Assembly (NCBI GenBank): GCA_038214535.1
Contig: JBBQRS010000028.1
Coordinates: forward strand, 1-45,094
Length of the DNA stretch: 45,094 bases
From: JBBQRS01 sp038214535
GTDB taxonomy: Bacteria; Chloroflexota; Anaerolineae; CG2-30-64-16
Direction: 5' to 3'
Below are positions 9,369 through 19,329 of this stretch, in pieces. The position numbers and the translations under genes were made by a program. Position 1 is the stretch's first letter. Every line of letters starts with the position of its first letter. The notes beneath the pieces were generated by a model that searched no databases, was not told the origin of the DNA, and worked only from the letters and a program-made list of their open reading frames with translations.

Positions 9369-12300
9369 GCGCAAAGCCGTTATCATTTCAGGATGTCATC
9401 ATGCGGTTGGAGGCCTATTGGGCCGCGCAGGGGTGTCTGATCTGGCAACCCTACAGCGAGAAGGTCGGCGCGGGGACGGGCAACCCGTCTACGGTGTTGC
9501 GCGTGCTGGGGCCCGAGCCGTGGAACGTCGCCTACGTCGAACCGAGCTATCGCCCCGACGATGGCCGCTATGCCGAAAACCCGAACCGGATGCAGATGCA
9601 CACGCAGTATCAGGTCATCATGAAGCCGAACCACGCCGACGCGCAGGAGCTTTACCTGGGGAGCCTCGAGGCGATCGGCATTGACCGCAGCAAGCATGAT
9701 ATCCGTTTCGTGGAGGATAACTGGGCCTCTCCCGCGCTGGGCGCGTGGGGCCTGGGTTGGGAGGTATGGCTTGATGGGCTGGAGATCACGCAATATACCT
9801 ATTTCCAGCAGGCCGGCGGCCTCCCGTTGGACCCTATACCGGTGGAATATACCTATGGCCTCGAGCGTATCGTCATGTATCTCCAGAACGTCAAAGAGGT
9901 GTGGCAGATTGATTGGGACGGCAAGCGTACCTACGGTGATCTGATGATGCGCCCGGAGATCGAGCACTGTACCTATGACTTCGAGGTTGCAGACGTAGGC
10001 CGCCTCAATCTGATGTACGATCTGTTCGAGGCCGAGGCGAAGAATGCGTTGGCCCACCGGCTGGTGATGCCGGCGCATGACTACGTCCTGCGCTGCTCTC
10101 ACACGTTCAACCTGCTGGATGCGCGCGGCGCGATCGGTGTGACCGAGCGGGCGGCGTACTTCGCTCGAATGCGCGACTTGGCGCGGCAAGTCTCCGAGGC
10201 CTATGTCGAACAACGGCAGCACGAGGAGTATCCGTGGCTGGAGGAGGGCGGAGGCGCGGAGGGGCAGAGGAGCGGAGGAGCGAACCCAGAAAAAGACCTG
10301 GGTTCGGAGCGGAGGAGCGGAGGGACGGAGCCTGCCGCGTTTTTGCTTGAAATCGGGACGGAGGAGTTGCCGCCGGCGGATGTGGTGGATGCGATCGCGC
10401 AACTCAAGGTTGCTGCGCCGAAGCTGTTGGCCGACTTGCGGTTGGAGCATGGCGAGATTTTCGTCAGCGGCACGCCGCGGCGGCTGGCGGTGCTGGTAGA
10501 TGGCGTGGCGGCAAGGCAGGCGAACGAGGAATCGCTGGTGAAGGGGCCGCCCGCCGATCGGGCCTTCGATGCGGACGGCGCGGCGACGCCTGCCGCGGTC
10601 GGGTTCGCTCGCAAAAACGGCGTGCCGGTGGACGCGCTGGAGGTGCGTGAGGAAGGTTCCGCGCGTTATGTCTACGCGGTGGTGCGACGTGAGGGTCGTC
10701 CTGCGGCTGAGGTGTTGGCCGAAGCGCTGCCGGGGCTTGTGAGTAGTTTGCGTTTCGGGAAGACGATGCGCTGGAATGCGTCCGGCGTAGCCTTCTCCCG
10801 GCCTGTGCGCTGGCTGGTCGCTTTGCTTGGCGACCTCGTCCTGCCCTTCGCCTATGCGGGGCTGACGTCTGACCGCGGGACGTTCGGCTCGCGCCCCGCC
10901 GGCTCGCCCGCGCTCTCCGTGTCCGACGCTTCAAATTATCGGTCTCTGATGGATGAACAGGCCATCATCGTGGATCGCGAGGCCCGGCGCGCAGAAATCG
11001 CGCGGCAGGTTGCGGCGCTGGCCGCGGGGGTGGGCGGTGCAACGCCCGACGATCCGGCCCTGCTTGATGAAGTGACCGATCTGGTAGAGCAGCCAACGGC
11101 GTTCCTGGGCGACTTCGACCCGGCCTATCTGCGGCTGCCAAAAGAGGTGCTCATCACGGTGATGAAGAAGCACCAGCGCTATTTCCCGGTGGTCGACGCG
11201 GAGGGCCGGATGTTGCCGCATTTCATCGGGGTGCGCAACGGCGGATCGGAATATCTGGAGGTCGTGCGAGCAGGGAATGAGGGCGTGCTGCGGGCGCGCT
11301 ATGCGGACGCGGCCTACTTCTTCAAGGCGGACGCCGCGCACACGTTGGAGGAGTTCAGCGCGCGCCTCGCGACGCTGACGTTCCAGGAGAAGCTCGGCTC
11401 GATGCTGGATAAGGTCGGTCGGGTGCAAGAGCTTGCTCCCGTATTGGCCGAGATGTTGGGGCTGGACGCCGATGAGCGGGCCACGCTGGCGCGCGCCGCC
11501 GCCCTGTTCAAGAGCGACCTGGCGACGCAAATGGTGGTTGAGTTGACGTCGTTGCAGGGCATCATGGGGCGGGAGTACGCGCTGCTCTCCGGTGAGACCC
11601 CGGAGGTGGCAAAGGCCATCTACGAGCATTATCTGCCGCGCGCGCAGGGCGACAGTCTGCCCGAGACGCGGCCCGGCCTGGCGTTGGGGATCGCCAACCG
11701 GTTGGATAGTCTGGTGGGGTTGTTCGCCGTCGGCCTCGCGCCGACGAGCAGCGCGGACCCTTTCGGGTTGCGGCGCGATGCGTTGGGGCTGGTGCAGGCG
11801 TTGATCGGCGCACAGCAATCGCTCGATCTCCGACCCACGATCCGCGCGGCGGTAGAGCGAATGCCGTTTGCCGTTCCTGACGCCGTGTTGGCGGACGTGC
11901 CGGTTTTCGTGCGCGATCGGCTTTACGTGCTCCTGCGCGACCAGGGACTGCCGCACGATGTGGTCGCCGCCGCGCTGGATCAGCAGAGCCATGACCCGTA
12001 TCGGGCGGCCGCGACGGCGCAAGCCCTCGCCCAACTGGTTCAAGCGCCGGATTGGGCCGATGTGTTCACGGCCTATGCGCGCGCCAAACGGATCGTGCGG
12101 AACCTGAACGAGCAATATCCGGTCGCGGACGAGCATTATGTCGAGCCAGCGGCGCGTGAGCTGTACGCGGCGTGGCAGGCGGCAGCGACGAGGGTGAAGG
12201 CTGCGCCGGACGATGAGGCAGTTGCGGTTCTCGGTGAGGCGCTGCGTGACCTGCGCGCACCGATCAACCGCTTCTTTACCGATCTGTTGGTGATGGCCGA

Positions 12301-12397
12301 TGACCCCGCGGTGCGGCAGGCGCGACTGGCGCTGCTCCAACGTATCGTCGCTCTGCCCGATGGCGTCGCCGACCTGAGCCAGTTACAGGGGTTCTGA
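9365..12397 (+). CDS. glyQS: Glycyl-tRNA synthetase, fused alpha and beta subunits
   Basis: Charges tRNA-Gly with glycine. Bacterial alpha2beta2-type enzymes are usually made from two genes, glyQ and glyS; here one 1010-residue chain carries both. Residues 1 to about 290 are the catalytic alpha part (FQDVIMRLEAYWAAQGC, EPSYRPDDGRY, NRMQMHTQYQVI). From about 325 the beta part begins (FLLEIGTEELPPADV) and runs to the end with the anticodon-binding region. Such fusions are known in chlamydiae. The joining linker, about residues 292-324, is Gly/Glu/Arg-rich and is encoded by a purine-rich repeat containing a hairpin (10269-10319), so the linker itself seems to derive from a repeat. The start overlaps the preceding gene; the Rad50-like gene begins four bases after the stop. 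Confidence 0.95.
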   Translation: MSAKPLSFQDVIMRLEAYWAAQGCLIWQPYSEKVGAGTGNPSTVLRVLGPEPWNVAYVEPSYRPDDGRYAENPNRMQMHTQYQVIMKPNHADAQELYLGSLEAIGIDRSKHDIRFVEDNWASPALGAWGLGWEVWLDGLEITQYTYFQQAGGLPLDPIPVEYTYGLERIVMYLQNVKEVWQIDWDGKRTYGDLMMRPEIEHCTYDFEVADVGRLNLMYDLFEAEAKNALAHRLVMPAHDYVLRCSHTFNLLDARGAIGVTERAAYFARMRDLARQVSEAYVEQRQHEEYPWLEEGGGAEGQRSGGANPEKDLGSERRSGGTEPAAFLLEIGTEELPPADVVDAIAQLKVAAPKLLADLRLEHGEIFVSGTPRRLAVLVDGVAARQANEESLVKGPPADRAFDADGAATPAAVGFARKNGVPVDALEVREEGSARYVYAVVRREGRPAAEVLAEALPGLVSSLRFGKTMRWNASGVAFSRPVRWLVALLGDLVLPFAYAGLTSDRGTFGSRPAGSPALSVSDASNYRSLMDEQAIIVDREARRAEIARQVAALAAGVGGATPDDPALLDEVTDLVEQPTAFLGDFDPAYLRLPKEVLITVMKKHQRYFPVVDAEGRMLPHFIGVRNGGSEYLEVVRAGNEGVLRARYADAAYFFKADAAHTLEEFSARLATLTFQEKLGSMLDKVGRVQELAPVLAEMLGLDADERATLARAAALFKSDLATQMVVELTSLQGIMGREYALLSGETPEVAKAIYEHYLPRAQGDSLPETRPGLALGIANRLDSLVGLFAVGLAPTSSADPFGLRRDALGLVQALIGAQQSLDLRPTIRAAVERMPFAVPDAVLADVPVFVRDRLYVLLRDQGLPHDVVAAALDQQSHDPYRAAATAQALAQLVQAPDWADVFTAYARAKRIVRNLNEQYPVADEHYVEPAARELYAAWQAAATRVKAAPDDEAVAVLGEALRDLRAPINRFFTDLLVMADDPAVRQARLALLQRIVALPDGVADLSQLQGF
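10269..10319. repeat. Hairpin repeat inside the GlyRS linker
   Basis: A perfect 9-bp inverted repeat (CGAACCCAG at 10281-10289, CTGGGTTCG at 10298-10306) is flanked by two identical 14-base direct repeats, GGAGCGGAGGAGCG (10269-10282 and 10306-10319). The surrounding 10240-10330 is almost all GGAG/GCGG units on one strand. It is in frame and encodes the low-complexity linker between the alpha and beta parts of glycyl-tRNA synthetase. Confidence 0.8.
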
Positions 12398-12401
12398 TCC
12401 C

Positions 12402-14966
12402 GTGATTCCTTATCGCCTGCGCCTGAAAAGCTTCATGTGCTACCGTGAGGAGCAGTCGCTCGACTTCTCCGGGATGCAGTTCGCCTGCCTCACCGGTGAG
12501 AACGGGCACGGCAAATCTGCCTTGCTCGACGCGATCACGTGGGCGCTGTGGGGAAAAGCGCGCGCCCACCGCGACGACGAGCTCATCACCCTCGGCAACA
12601 ACATTGACGAGATGTGGGTAGATTTCGAGTTCGGGCTGGGCGGGCAGCGTTATCGCGTCTGGCGACAGCGCAGTAAGCGCGGCCGCGGGCAGAGCGACCT
12701 GCACTTCTACGTCAAGCGGGACGGGGATGAGTGGCAACTCCTGGATGAAGGCGGGCTGGTCGAGCGGCAGCGGCTGATCACCCGCACGCTGCGCATGGAG
12801 TATGACACATTCGTCAATTCGGCCTTCGTGTTGCAGGGCAGGGCCGATTCCTTCACGGTGAAAACCCCCGGCGAGCGCAAGCAGATATTGGCCGATATCC
12901 TGGGCCTGAACCGGTATGACCTGTATGAGACGCGCGCGAAGGAGCAGATCCAGGCGCATCGCGAGCGGGCCGCGCGGCTGCAGGGCGAGTTGAAAACCAT
13001 TGACGACGAGATGGCGCATCGGCCCGAATATGCGGCGCAGTTGTCTGCCGCGCGCGTTGAGGTCGAAAAGGCGCGCGATACGTTGCACGAGTTGGAGGCG
13101 ACTCAGGCCGAGGCGCGCCAGCGCGTCATCGAGTTGCGCGGCGGGCGCGACCAGTTGAACGCGCTGAAGAACCAGATCGAGCGCGCCGACCGCGATCTGG
13201 CCGACCTGCGCGCGGGTTTGGGTCGCGCGCAAAAGCGGTTGGCCGGCTTCGAGACGATCCTGGCGCAGCGCGACGAGATCGAGGCCGGGTGGGAGGCGCT
13301 GGTCGCCGCGCGGCAGCAGGACGCCGCCTTCAACGCGGGTCTGCGAGACTACAGCCTGCTGCAGGAACAGAGCAACCGCATCGAACGCGAGGTAGACCTG
13401 GCGCGGGCGGAGCTTCAATCCGAGAGTCGCAGGTTGGCGAGCCGGTTGGGTGAACTCGAGCGCACGGTGAAGGCCGCCGAAGAGCAGGCGAAACATCTGG
13501 AAGAGATACAGACCATTTTGACGCAAATGGACGCGCTGCAAGCGCGCCGTGAGGAAGTTGGCGTCGAACGCGGAGAGATTGCCGAACGGTCGGCGGCGCT
13601 GCGCGTGGAGATAGACCGCTTGAAGGTCGAAGGTCAGGCCGTCAAAGATAAGATCACGATGATGGGGCAGGCCGAGACGGCCGCGTGCCCGTTGTGCGAC
13701 CAGGCGTTGACGACAGATCATCACGACCGGATGCTGGCCGACTTTGACGCGGAACGCAACGTGCTGGCCGGGCGTTATCACGAAGATCAGGCGGAACAGA
13801 AAGCGCTGGCCGAGCGGCGCAGCGAGCTTGATGCGGAGGATGCGGATTTGGCCGGCAAACTGCGGTCACGTGATGCGCGGCAGCGTCAGGCCGCGCAGGC
13901 CGAACGGGCAGTCGCTGAGGGTGAACAGGCCGCCATAGAACAGACGACGCTGGCCGCGGAGCTTGCCGCGCTGGAGGCAAAGCTGGCGACGGAGGGCTAC
14001 GCGCTCGATGCGCGGACCAAGTTGGATCAGGTGCGGACGCAAATCGCCGCGCTGAACTACGACAGCGCGGCGCATACGCAGGTGCGTAAGGCATTGGAGC
14101 AACTGGCTGCGTTTGATAGCGTGTATCAACGCCAACTGTTGCCAGCGATCGAGGGCGTGGGCGAGGCGCGCACGCAGGCGGAGTTAGCGGCCGAGCAGCT
14201 CGAGCGGCGCGAGGCCGAAGTCGCCGAAGATCTGGCGCGCCGTGATGCGCTTGCGGCGGAGGTCGCCGCGCTGCCCACCCTGGAAGCGGAGTTGAGGTCG
14301 GCTTCCGTGGCCGTGGAGGCGGCTTCCCTCACCGCGACGCGGGCGCGACAACAAGAGGGCGCGGCGATGCAGCGATTGGACGCGCTGGATCGCCTCAACG
14401 AACGGCGCGAGCAGGCGGCAACCGAACTCGACGGCGTGAATACAGAGGTGGCCGTCTTCACCGATTTGCGCGAGGCGTTCGGCAAGCGGGGGTTACAGGC
14501 CATGATCATCGAGAGCGCCATCCCGGAGATCGAGATCGAGGCGAATCGGTTGCTCTCACGCATGACGGAAGGGCGCATGGGGCTACGCCTCGAGACCCAG
14601 CGCGAAAACGTGACGGGCGGCGTGCGCGAGACGCTCGACATTCGCATCTCTGATGAACTGGGCGAACGGGAGTACGGCATGTATTCGGGCGGTGAGGCCT
14701 TCCGCGCCAATCTGGCGTTGCGCATCGCCATCAGCAAGCTGCTGGCGCGCCGCGCCGGGGCGCAACTGCAAACGCTGGTGATTGACGAAGGTTTCGGCAC
14801 GCAGGATGCGCAGGGGCGCGATCTGCTCGTCCAGGCGATCAGTTCCATCCAGGAAGATTTCGAGTTGATCCTCGTGATCACGCACATTGATGAGCTAAAG
14901 GATCTCTTCCCGGCGCGGATTGATGTGGTCAAGACCTCCGCCGGCTCGCAGATTTCGGTGGCCTGA
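12402..14966 (+). CDS. Rad50/SbcC-type SMC-like ATPase
   Basis: A double-strand-break repair ATPase of the Rad50/SbcC family, which normally works with an Mre11/SbcD nuclease. The N-terminal ATPase half has Walker A GENGHGKSALL near residue 31; the C-terminal half has the ABC signature YSGGEAFRANLAL and Walker B LVIDEGFGTQD. Between them are two long Arg/Glu/Ala-rich coiled-coil arms that meet at a zinc hook, CPLC, at residues 429-432. The length of 854 residues is shorter than E. coli SbcC (about 1050) but fits archaeal-type Rad50. It starts with GTG at 12402, four bases after glyQS. No nuclease partner gene is in the window, so a partner must lie elsewhere or be absent. Confidence 0.92.
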   Translation: MIPYRLRLKSFMCYREEQSLDFSGMQFACLTGENGHGKSALLDAITWALWGKARAHRDDELITLGNNIDEMWVDFEFGLGGQRYRVWRQRSKRGRGQSDLHFYVKRDGDEWQLLDEGGLVERQRLITRTLRMEYDTFVNSAFVLQGRADSFTVKTPGERKQILADILGLNRYDLYETRAKEQIQAHRERAARLQGELKTIDDEMAHRPEYAAQLSAARVEVEKARDTLHELEATQAEARQRVIELRGGRDQLNALKNQIERADRDLADLRAGLGRAQKRLAGFETILAQRDEIEAGWEALVAARQQDAAFNAGLRDYSLLQEQSNRIEREVDLARAELQSESRRLASRLGELERTVKAAEEQAKHLEEIQTILTQMDALQARREEVGVERGEIAERSAALRVEIDRLKVEGQAVKDKITMMGQAETAACPLCDQALTTDHHDRMLADFDAERNVLAGRYHEDQAEQKALAERRSELDAEDADLAGKLRSRDARQRQAAQAERAVAEGEQAAIEQTTLAAELAALEAKLATEGYALDARTKLDQVRTQIAALNYDSAAHTQVRKALEQLAAFDSVYQRQLLPAIEGVGEARTQAELAAEQLERREAEVAEDLARRDALAAEVAALPTLEAELRSASVAVEAASLTATRARQQEGAAMQRLDALDRLNERREQAATELDGVNTEVAVFTDLREAFGKRGLQAMIIESAIPEIEIEANRLLSRMTEGRMGLRLETQRENVTGGVRETLDIRISDELGEREYGMYSGGEAFRANLALRIAISKLLARRAGAQLQTLVIDEGFGTQDAQGRDLLVQAISSIQEDFELILVITHIDELKDLFPARIDVVKTSAGSQISVA

Positions 14967-15012
14967 GGCCGGGCGGCCCGCTTTCGCCGAAGGTTTCTTT
15001 CCCGGTGTGATT

Positions 15013-15041
15013 TTGACACCTTTGCGGCAACATGGTATTAT
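15013..15041 (+). promoter_or_regulatory. Promoter of the hrcA-grpE-dnaK operon
   Basis: TTGACA (15013-15018), a 17-base spacer and TATTAT (15036-15041) form a near-consensus sigma-70 promoter. The predicted transcription start falls immediately before the CIRCE element at 15054, so a bound HrcA would block initiation or clearance. Confidence 0.88.
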
Positions 15042-15053
15042 TGGCGCACGAGT

Positions 15054-15080
15054 TTAGCACTCCCTGTGATGGAGTGCTAA
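15054..15080 (+). promoter_or_regulatory. CIRCE operator (HrcA binding site)
   Basis: TTAGCACTC, nine bases, GAGTGCTAA: an exact match to the CIRCE consensus inverted repeat. It lies between a strong promoter and hrcA, 20 bases upstream of the start codon. HrcA represses heat-shock genes through this site, so the operon is autoregulated. Confidence 0.97.
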
Positions 15081-15099
15081 TGTTTTTGAGAGTGACCAA

Positions 15100-16155
15100 A
15101 TGACCGAAATGACACCGCGATGCCAGGCGATTTTGGGTCTGGTGATTCGCACATACGTTGAAAAAGGCACGCCCGTCGGCTCGAAGATGGTCGTGGATAG
15201 TTACGGCCTCAAGGTGAGTCCCGCGACCATCCGCAACGAGATGGCGGTCCTGGAAGAAATGGGCTATCTGGCGCATCCGCATACGTCCGCGGGCCGTGTG
15301 CCGACCGAAAAGGGCTATCGCTATTTTGTGCAACACCTTTTGGGTGATACTGTGTTGCCGCCGGCGCAGCAGTTGATGATCCGGCATCAGTTTCATCAGG
15401 CGCCCCTTGAGTTGGACCAATGGGTGAAGCTGGCGGTTGCAGTGTTGGCGCACACCACGCACAAGGCTGCGTTGGCGACCGCGCCGCGCGCCCGCGAGGG
15501 TAAATTCAAGCATCTGGAGTTGATTGTGCTGCGCGACACACTGGTGCTGATGGTGCTGGTGTTGGAGGGCGGCGCGGTCAAGCAAGAAATGCTCACCCTG
15601 GATGCACCGGTGGATCAGGCCGAGTTGAGCCGGATTTCCAACGAATATAATGACCGCTTCGCGGGGATGTCGGCGCTGGCGATTTCGGAAATTTCCGGGC
15701 CGTTGCAAGGGTTGAATCGGCGCATCCGCGGCATTATGGTCCAAAGCCTGCTGGCGATGGATCGCCAGGACAACGAGTCTATGTATCGCGATGGTCTGGT
15801 ACACGTGCTCGATGAGCCGGAATTTTTCGAAGGCCCACAGGTTCGGCAAATGTTCAGTACCCTGCATGGCTCGTCGTTGGTAGACGTGGTTACGGCGGCG
15901 GCTGAGCCGCTGGAAATCGGCGGGGTGCAGGTGTTGATCGGCGGCGAAGGGCGTTGGCGCGATTTATCGGAGTTGAGCCTGGTGCTGTCGCGCTACGGCG
16001 CGCCGGGCGGGGCCAGCGGCCTGCTTGGCGTGTTGGGCCCGACGCGTATGACGTATGATCGCATCATCGGGACGGTACGCTATGTGTCCGGGTTGATGAG
16101 CGCGTTGGTCACCGACTGGTATGACGGTGAGAGCAATTACATCGAAGGGGCGTAA
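15100..16155 (+). CDS. hrcA: Heat-inducible transcription repressor HrcA
   Basis: Repressor of class I heat-shock genes that binds CIRCE. The N-terminal winged helix shows the typical block PVGSKMVVDSYGLKVSPATI followed by RNEMAVLEEMGYL and HTSAGRVPTEKGYRYFV. The remainder is the GAF-like dimerisation domain, ending in the conserved GPTRMTYDRIIGTVRYV. The length of 351 residues is standard. The ATG at 15100 has only a weak GAGAGTGA upstream. It is first in the operon with grpE and dnaK, directly under the CIRCE site, which is the usual autoregulatory arrangement in Gram-positive-like phyla and Chloroflexota. Confidence 0.97.
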   Translation: MTEMTPRCQAILGLVIRTYVEKGTPVGSKMVVDSYGLKVSPATIRNEMAVLEEMGYLAHPHTSAGRVPTEKGYRYFVQHLLGDTVLPPAQQLMIRHQFHQAPLELDQWVKLAVAVLAHTTHKAALATAPRAREGKFKHLELIVLRDTLVLMVLVLEGGAVKQEMLTLDAPVDQAELSRISNEYNDRFAGMSALAISEISGPLQGLNRRIRGIMVQSLLAMDRQDNESMYRDGLVHVLDEPEFFEGPQVRQMFSTLHGSSLVDVVTAAAEPLEIGGVQVLIGGEGRWRDLSELSLVLSRYGAPGGASGLLGVLGPTRMTYDRIIGTVRYVSGLMSALVTDWYDGESNYIEGA

Positions 16156-16196
16156 ACGCGCCTACACTCCAGAGAAGGATGAGTGCAAGGACGATA

Positions 16197-16736
16197 ATGG
16201 ACAACAAGACCGAAAACGAACAAGTCAATCCGAACGCAGAGGCGACCGCTGCACTCTCTATCGAAGAGTGCCGGGCCGAGCTTGAGAAGGCAAGGGCTGA
16301 ATCCGCCGAGTACCTGGATCAGTGGCGGCGGTCGGTGGCCGAGATGAGCAACTTCCGCAAACGGATGCAACGCGAGCAGGCCGAATACAACGTCAATGCC
16401 ACGGCGCGGGTGGTAGAGCGCATGTTGCCCGTCATGGATGATATGGACCGGGCAATTGCCGCGCTGCCCAATACGCAGGCCTCGAACGATTGGTCTACCG
16501 GGTTTCGTATGATCCAGCAGAAGTTGCACGCCGTGTTGGACCAGGAAGGGATTACCCCGATTCCAACGACGGGCCAGATGTTCGATCCATCGCTGCACGA
16601 GGCGGTTAGCTACGAAGAGCAGCCTGGTTATAAGGAAGGGCAGATCATTGCCGAGGTCTCGCGAGGCTACAGGCTCGGCGATCGAATCTTGAAGCCCAGC
16701 ATGGTGCGGGTGGCAAAGCAGCCGACGGCGCGCTGA
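16197..16736 (+). CDS. grpE: Nucleotide exchange factor GrpE
   Basis: Releases ADP from DnaK and acts as a thermosensor in the chaperone cycle. The N-terminal half is an acidic then coiled-coil segment (IEECRAELEKARAESAEYLD, then the conserved FRKRMQREQAE); the C-terminal half is the beta domain with MFDPSLHEAV, EVSRGYRLGDRILKPSMVRV. From the ATG at 16197, six bases after AAGGA, the protein has 179 residues; an in-frame ATG at 16179 abuts its own purine tract too closely to be favoured. It follows hrcA by 41 bases and precedes dnaK by 94 bases. Confidence 0.95.
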   Translation: MDNKTENEQVNPNAEATAALSIEECRAELEKARAESAEYLDQWRRSVAEMSNFRKRMQREQAEYNVNATARVVERMLPVMDDMDRAIAALPNTQASNDWSTGFRMIQQKLHAVLDQEGITPIPTTGQMFDPSLHEAVSYEEQPGYKEGQIIAEVSRGYRLGDRILKPSMVRVAKQPTAR

Positions 16737-16830
16737 GCGGCGTATTTGCCAGGATGGGGCCAGGTTTGACAATCAATTTTGGGATGACCTCGCGTAACAC
16801 GAACATTGGATGAGCACAAGGAGCATAATC

Positions 16831-18735
<1,905 letters not shown>

Positions 18736-18785
18736 GTACCTGGTCTAGCAAAGCACTCAAGCTTAATTACATCCTCTAACATACT

Positions 18786-18817
18786 GGCCCTCACTCCGTG
18801 TAATGCGGGTGGGGGCC
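18786..18817 (+). terminator. Terminator after dnaK
   Basis: GGCCCTCAC (18786-18794) pairs with GTGGGGGCC (18809-18817) with one T-G wobble, and the stem can extend inward with one bulge. It is followed by GATTTCTTAT, a weak T tract. It lies 50 bases after the dnaK stop and fits termination of the heat-shock operon. Confidence 0.6.
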
Positions 18818-18824
18818 GATTTCT

Positions 18825-18862
18825 TATCAATAAAATTTATCTACAGGTTATATTTATTGATA
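18825..18862. promoter_or_regulatory. AT-rich dyad upstream of the DUF2089 promoter
   Basis: TATCAATAAA (18825-18834) and TTTATTGATA (18853-18862) form a perfect 10-bp inverted repeat with an 18-base centre. It ends four bases before the -35 hexamer of the next gene and is AT-rich in a GC-rich genome. This spacing suits a binding site for a dimeric regulator; which one is unknown. Confidence 0.5.
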
Positions 18863-18866
18863 TCTA

Positions 18867-18895
18867 TTGACAACAATCTCAAAACGTGGTATATC
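18867..18895 (+). promoter_or_regulatory. Promoter of the DUF2089 operon
   Basis: TTGACA (18867-18872), 17-base spacer, TATATC (18890-18895). The -35 is perfect and the -10 matches at five of six positions. The predicted start lies about 30 bases before the ATG at 18934. Confidence 0.85.
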
Positions 18896-18933
18896 AGAAT
18901 CGGAAAGTTTGACGCACGCGGAGGAAACATACC

Positions 18934-19320
18934 ATGTATTTGCGGCCAAGCCATTGCCCCGTTTGCGATGACGTCCTTACGGTGACGCGAATGCACTGTA
19001 ACACGTGTGACACCTCGATCGAAGGCCGGTTTCAGGTGAGTCGCCTGGAGCAGCTCAGTCCTGAGCAACTGGCTTTCGTCGAGTTGTTCGTGCGCTGCGA
19101 GGGAAAGCTCAACTGGGCGGCGCAGGAAATGAAAATGTCGTACCCGACCGTGCGGGCGCGTCTGGATGACGCCATCCGGGCGATGGGTTATGAAGTGCGT
19201 GAAATGCCCCCCGCCGAAGAGCGGCAGCGCGCCGCTGACCAGCGTCAGACGATTCTCGATGACCTGGCCGGGGGGAAGATTTCATCCGCTGAGGCCATTC
19301 GGCAGTTGCAGAGTTTGTGA
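18934..19320 (+). CDS. DUF2089 family zinc-ribbon/HTH protein
   Basis: A probable DNA-binding regulator. The first 30 residues form a zinc ribbon with two CxxC pairs (CPVCDD and CNTCDTSIEGRF); residues 40-85 are a helix-turn-helix resembling region 4 of sigma factors (LSPEQLAFVELFVRCEGKLN, then MKMSYPTVRARLDDAI). The C-terminal 27 residues (RQTILDDLAGGKISSAEAIR) resemble a SHOCT-like element, which also occurs in two other genes of this operon. At 128 residues it fits the DUF2089 family. It has its own near-consensus promoter and an AT-rich dyad upstream, compatible with autoregulation. The function of this family is not established; the regulatory role is inferred from domain type and position. 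Confidence 0.85.
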   Translation: MYLRPSHCPVCDDVLTVTRMHCNTCDTSIEGRFQVSRLEQLSPEQLAFVELFVRCEGKLNWAAQEMKMSYPTVRARLDDAIRAMGYEVREMPPAEERQRAADQRQTILDDLAGGKISSAEAIRQLQSL

Positions 19321-19329
19321 GGCGTCATC

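Noticed and set aside
16766..16771. TTGACA between grpE and dnaK as a separate dnaK promoter
   Set aside because: No -10-like hexamer stands 16-18 bases downstream, and no CIRCE copy is present; the operon promoter suffices.
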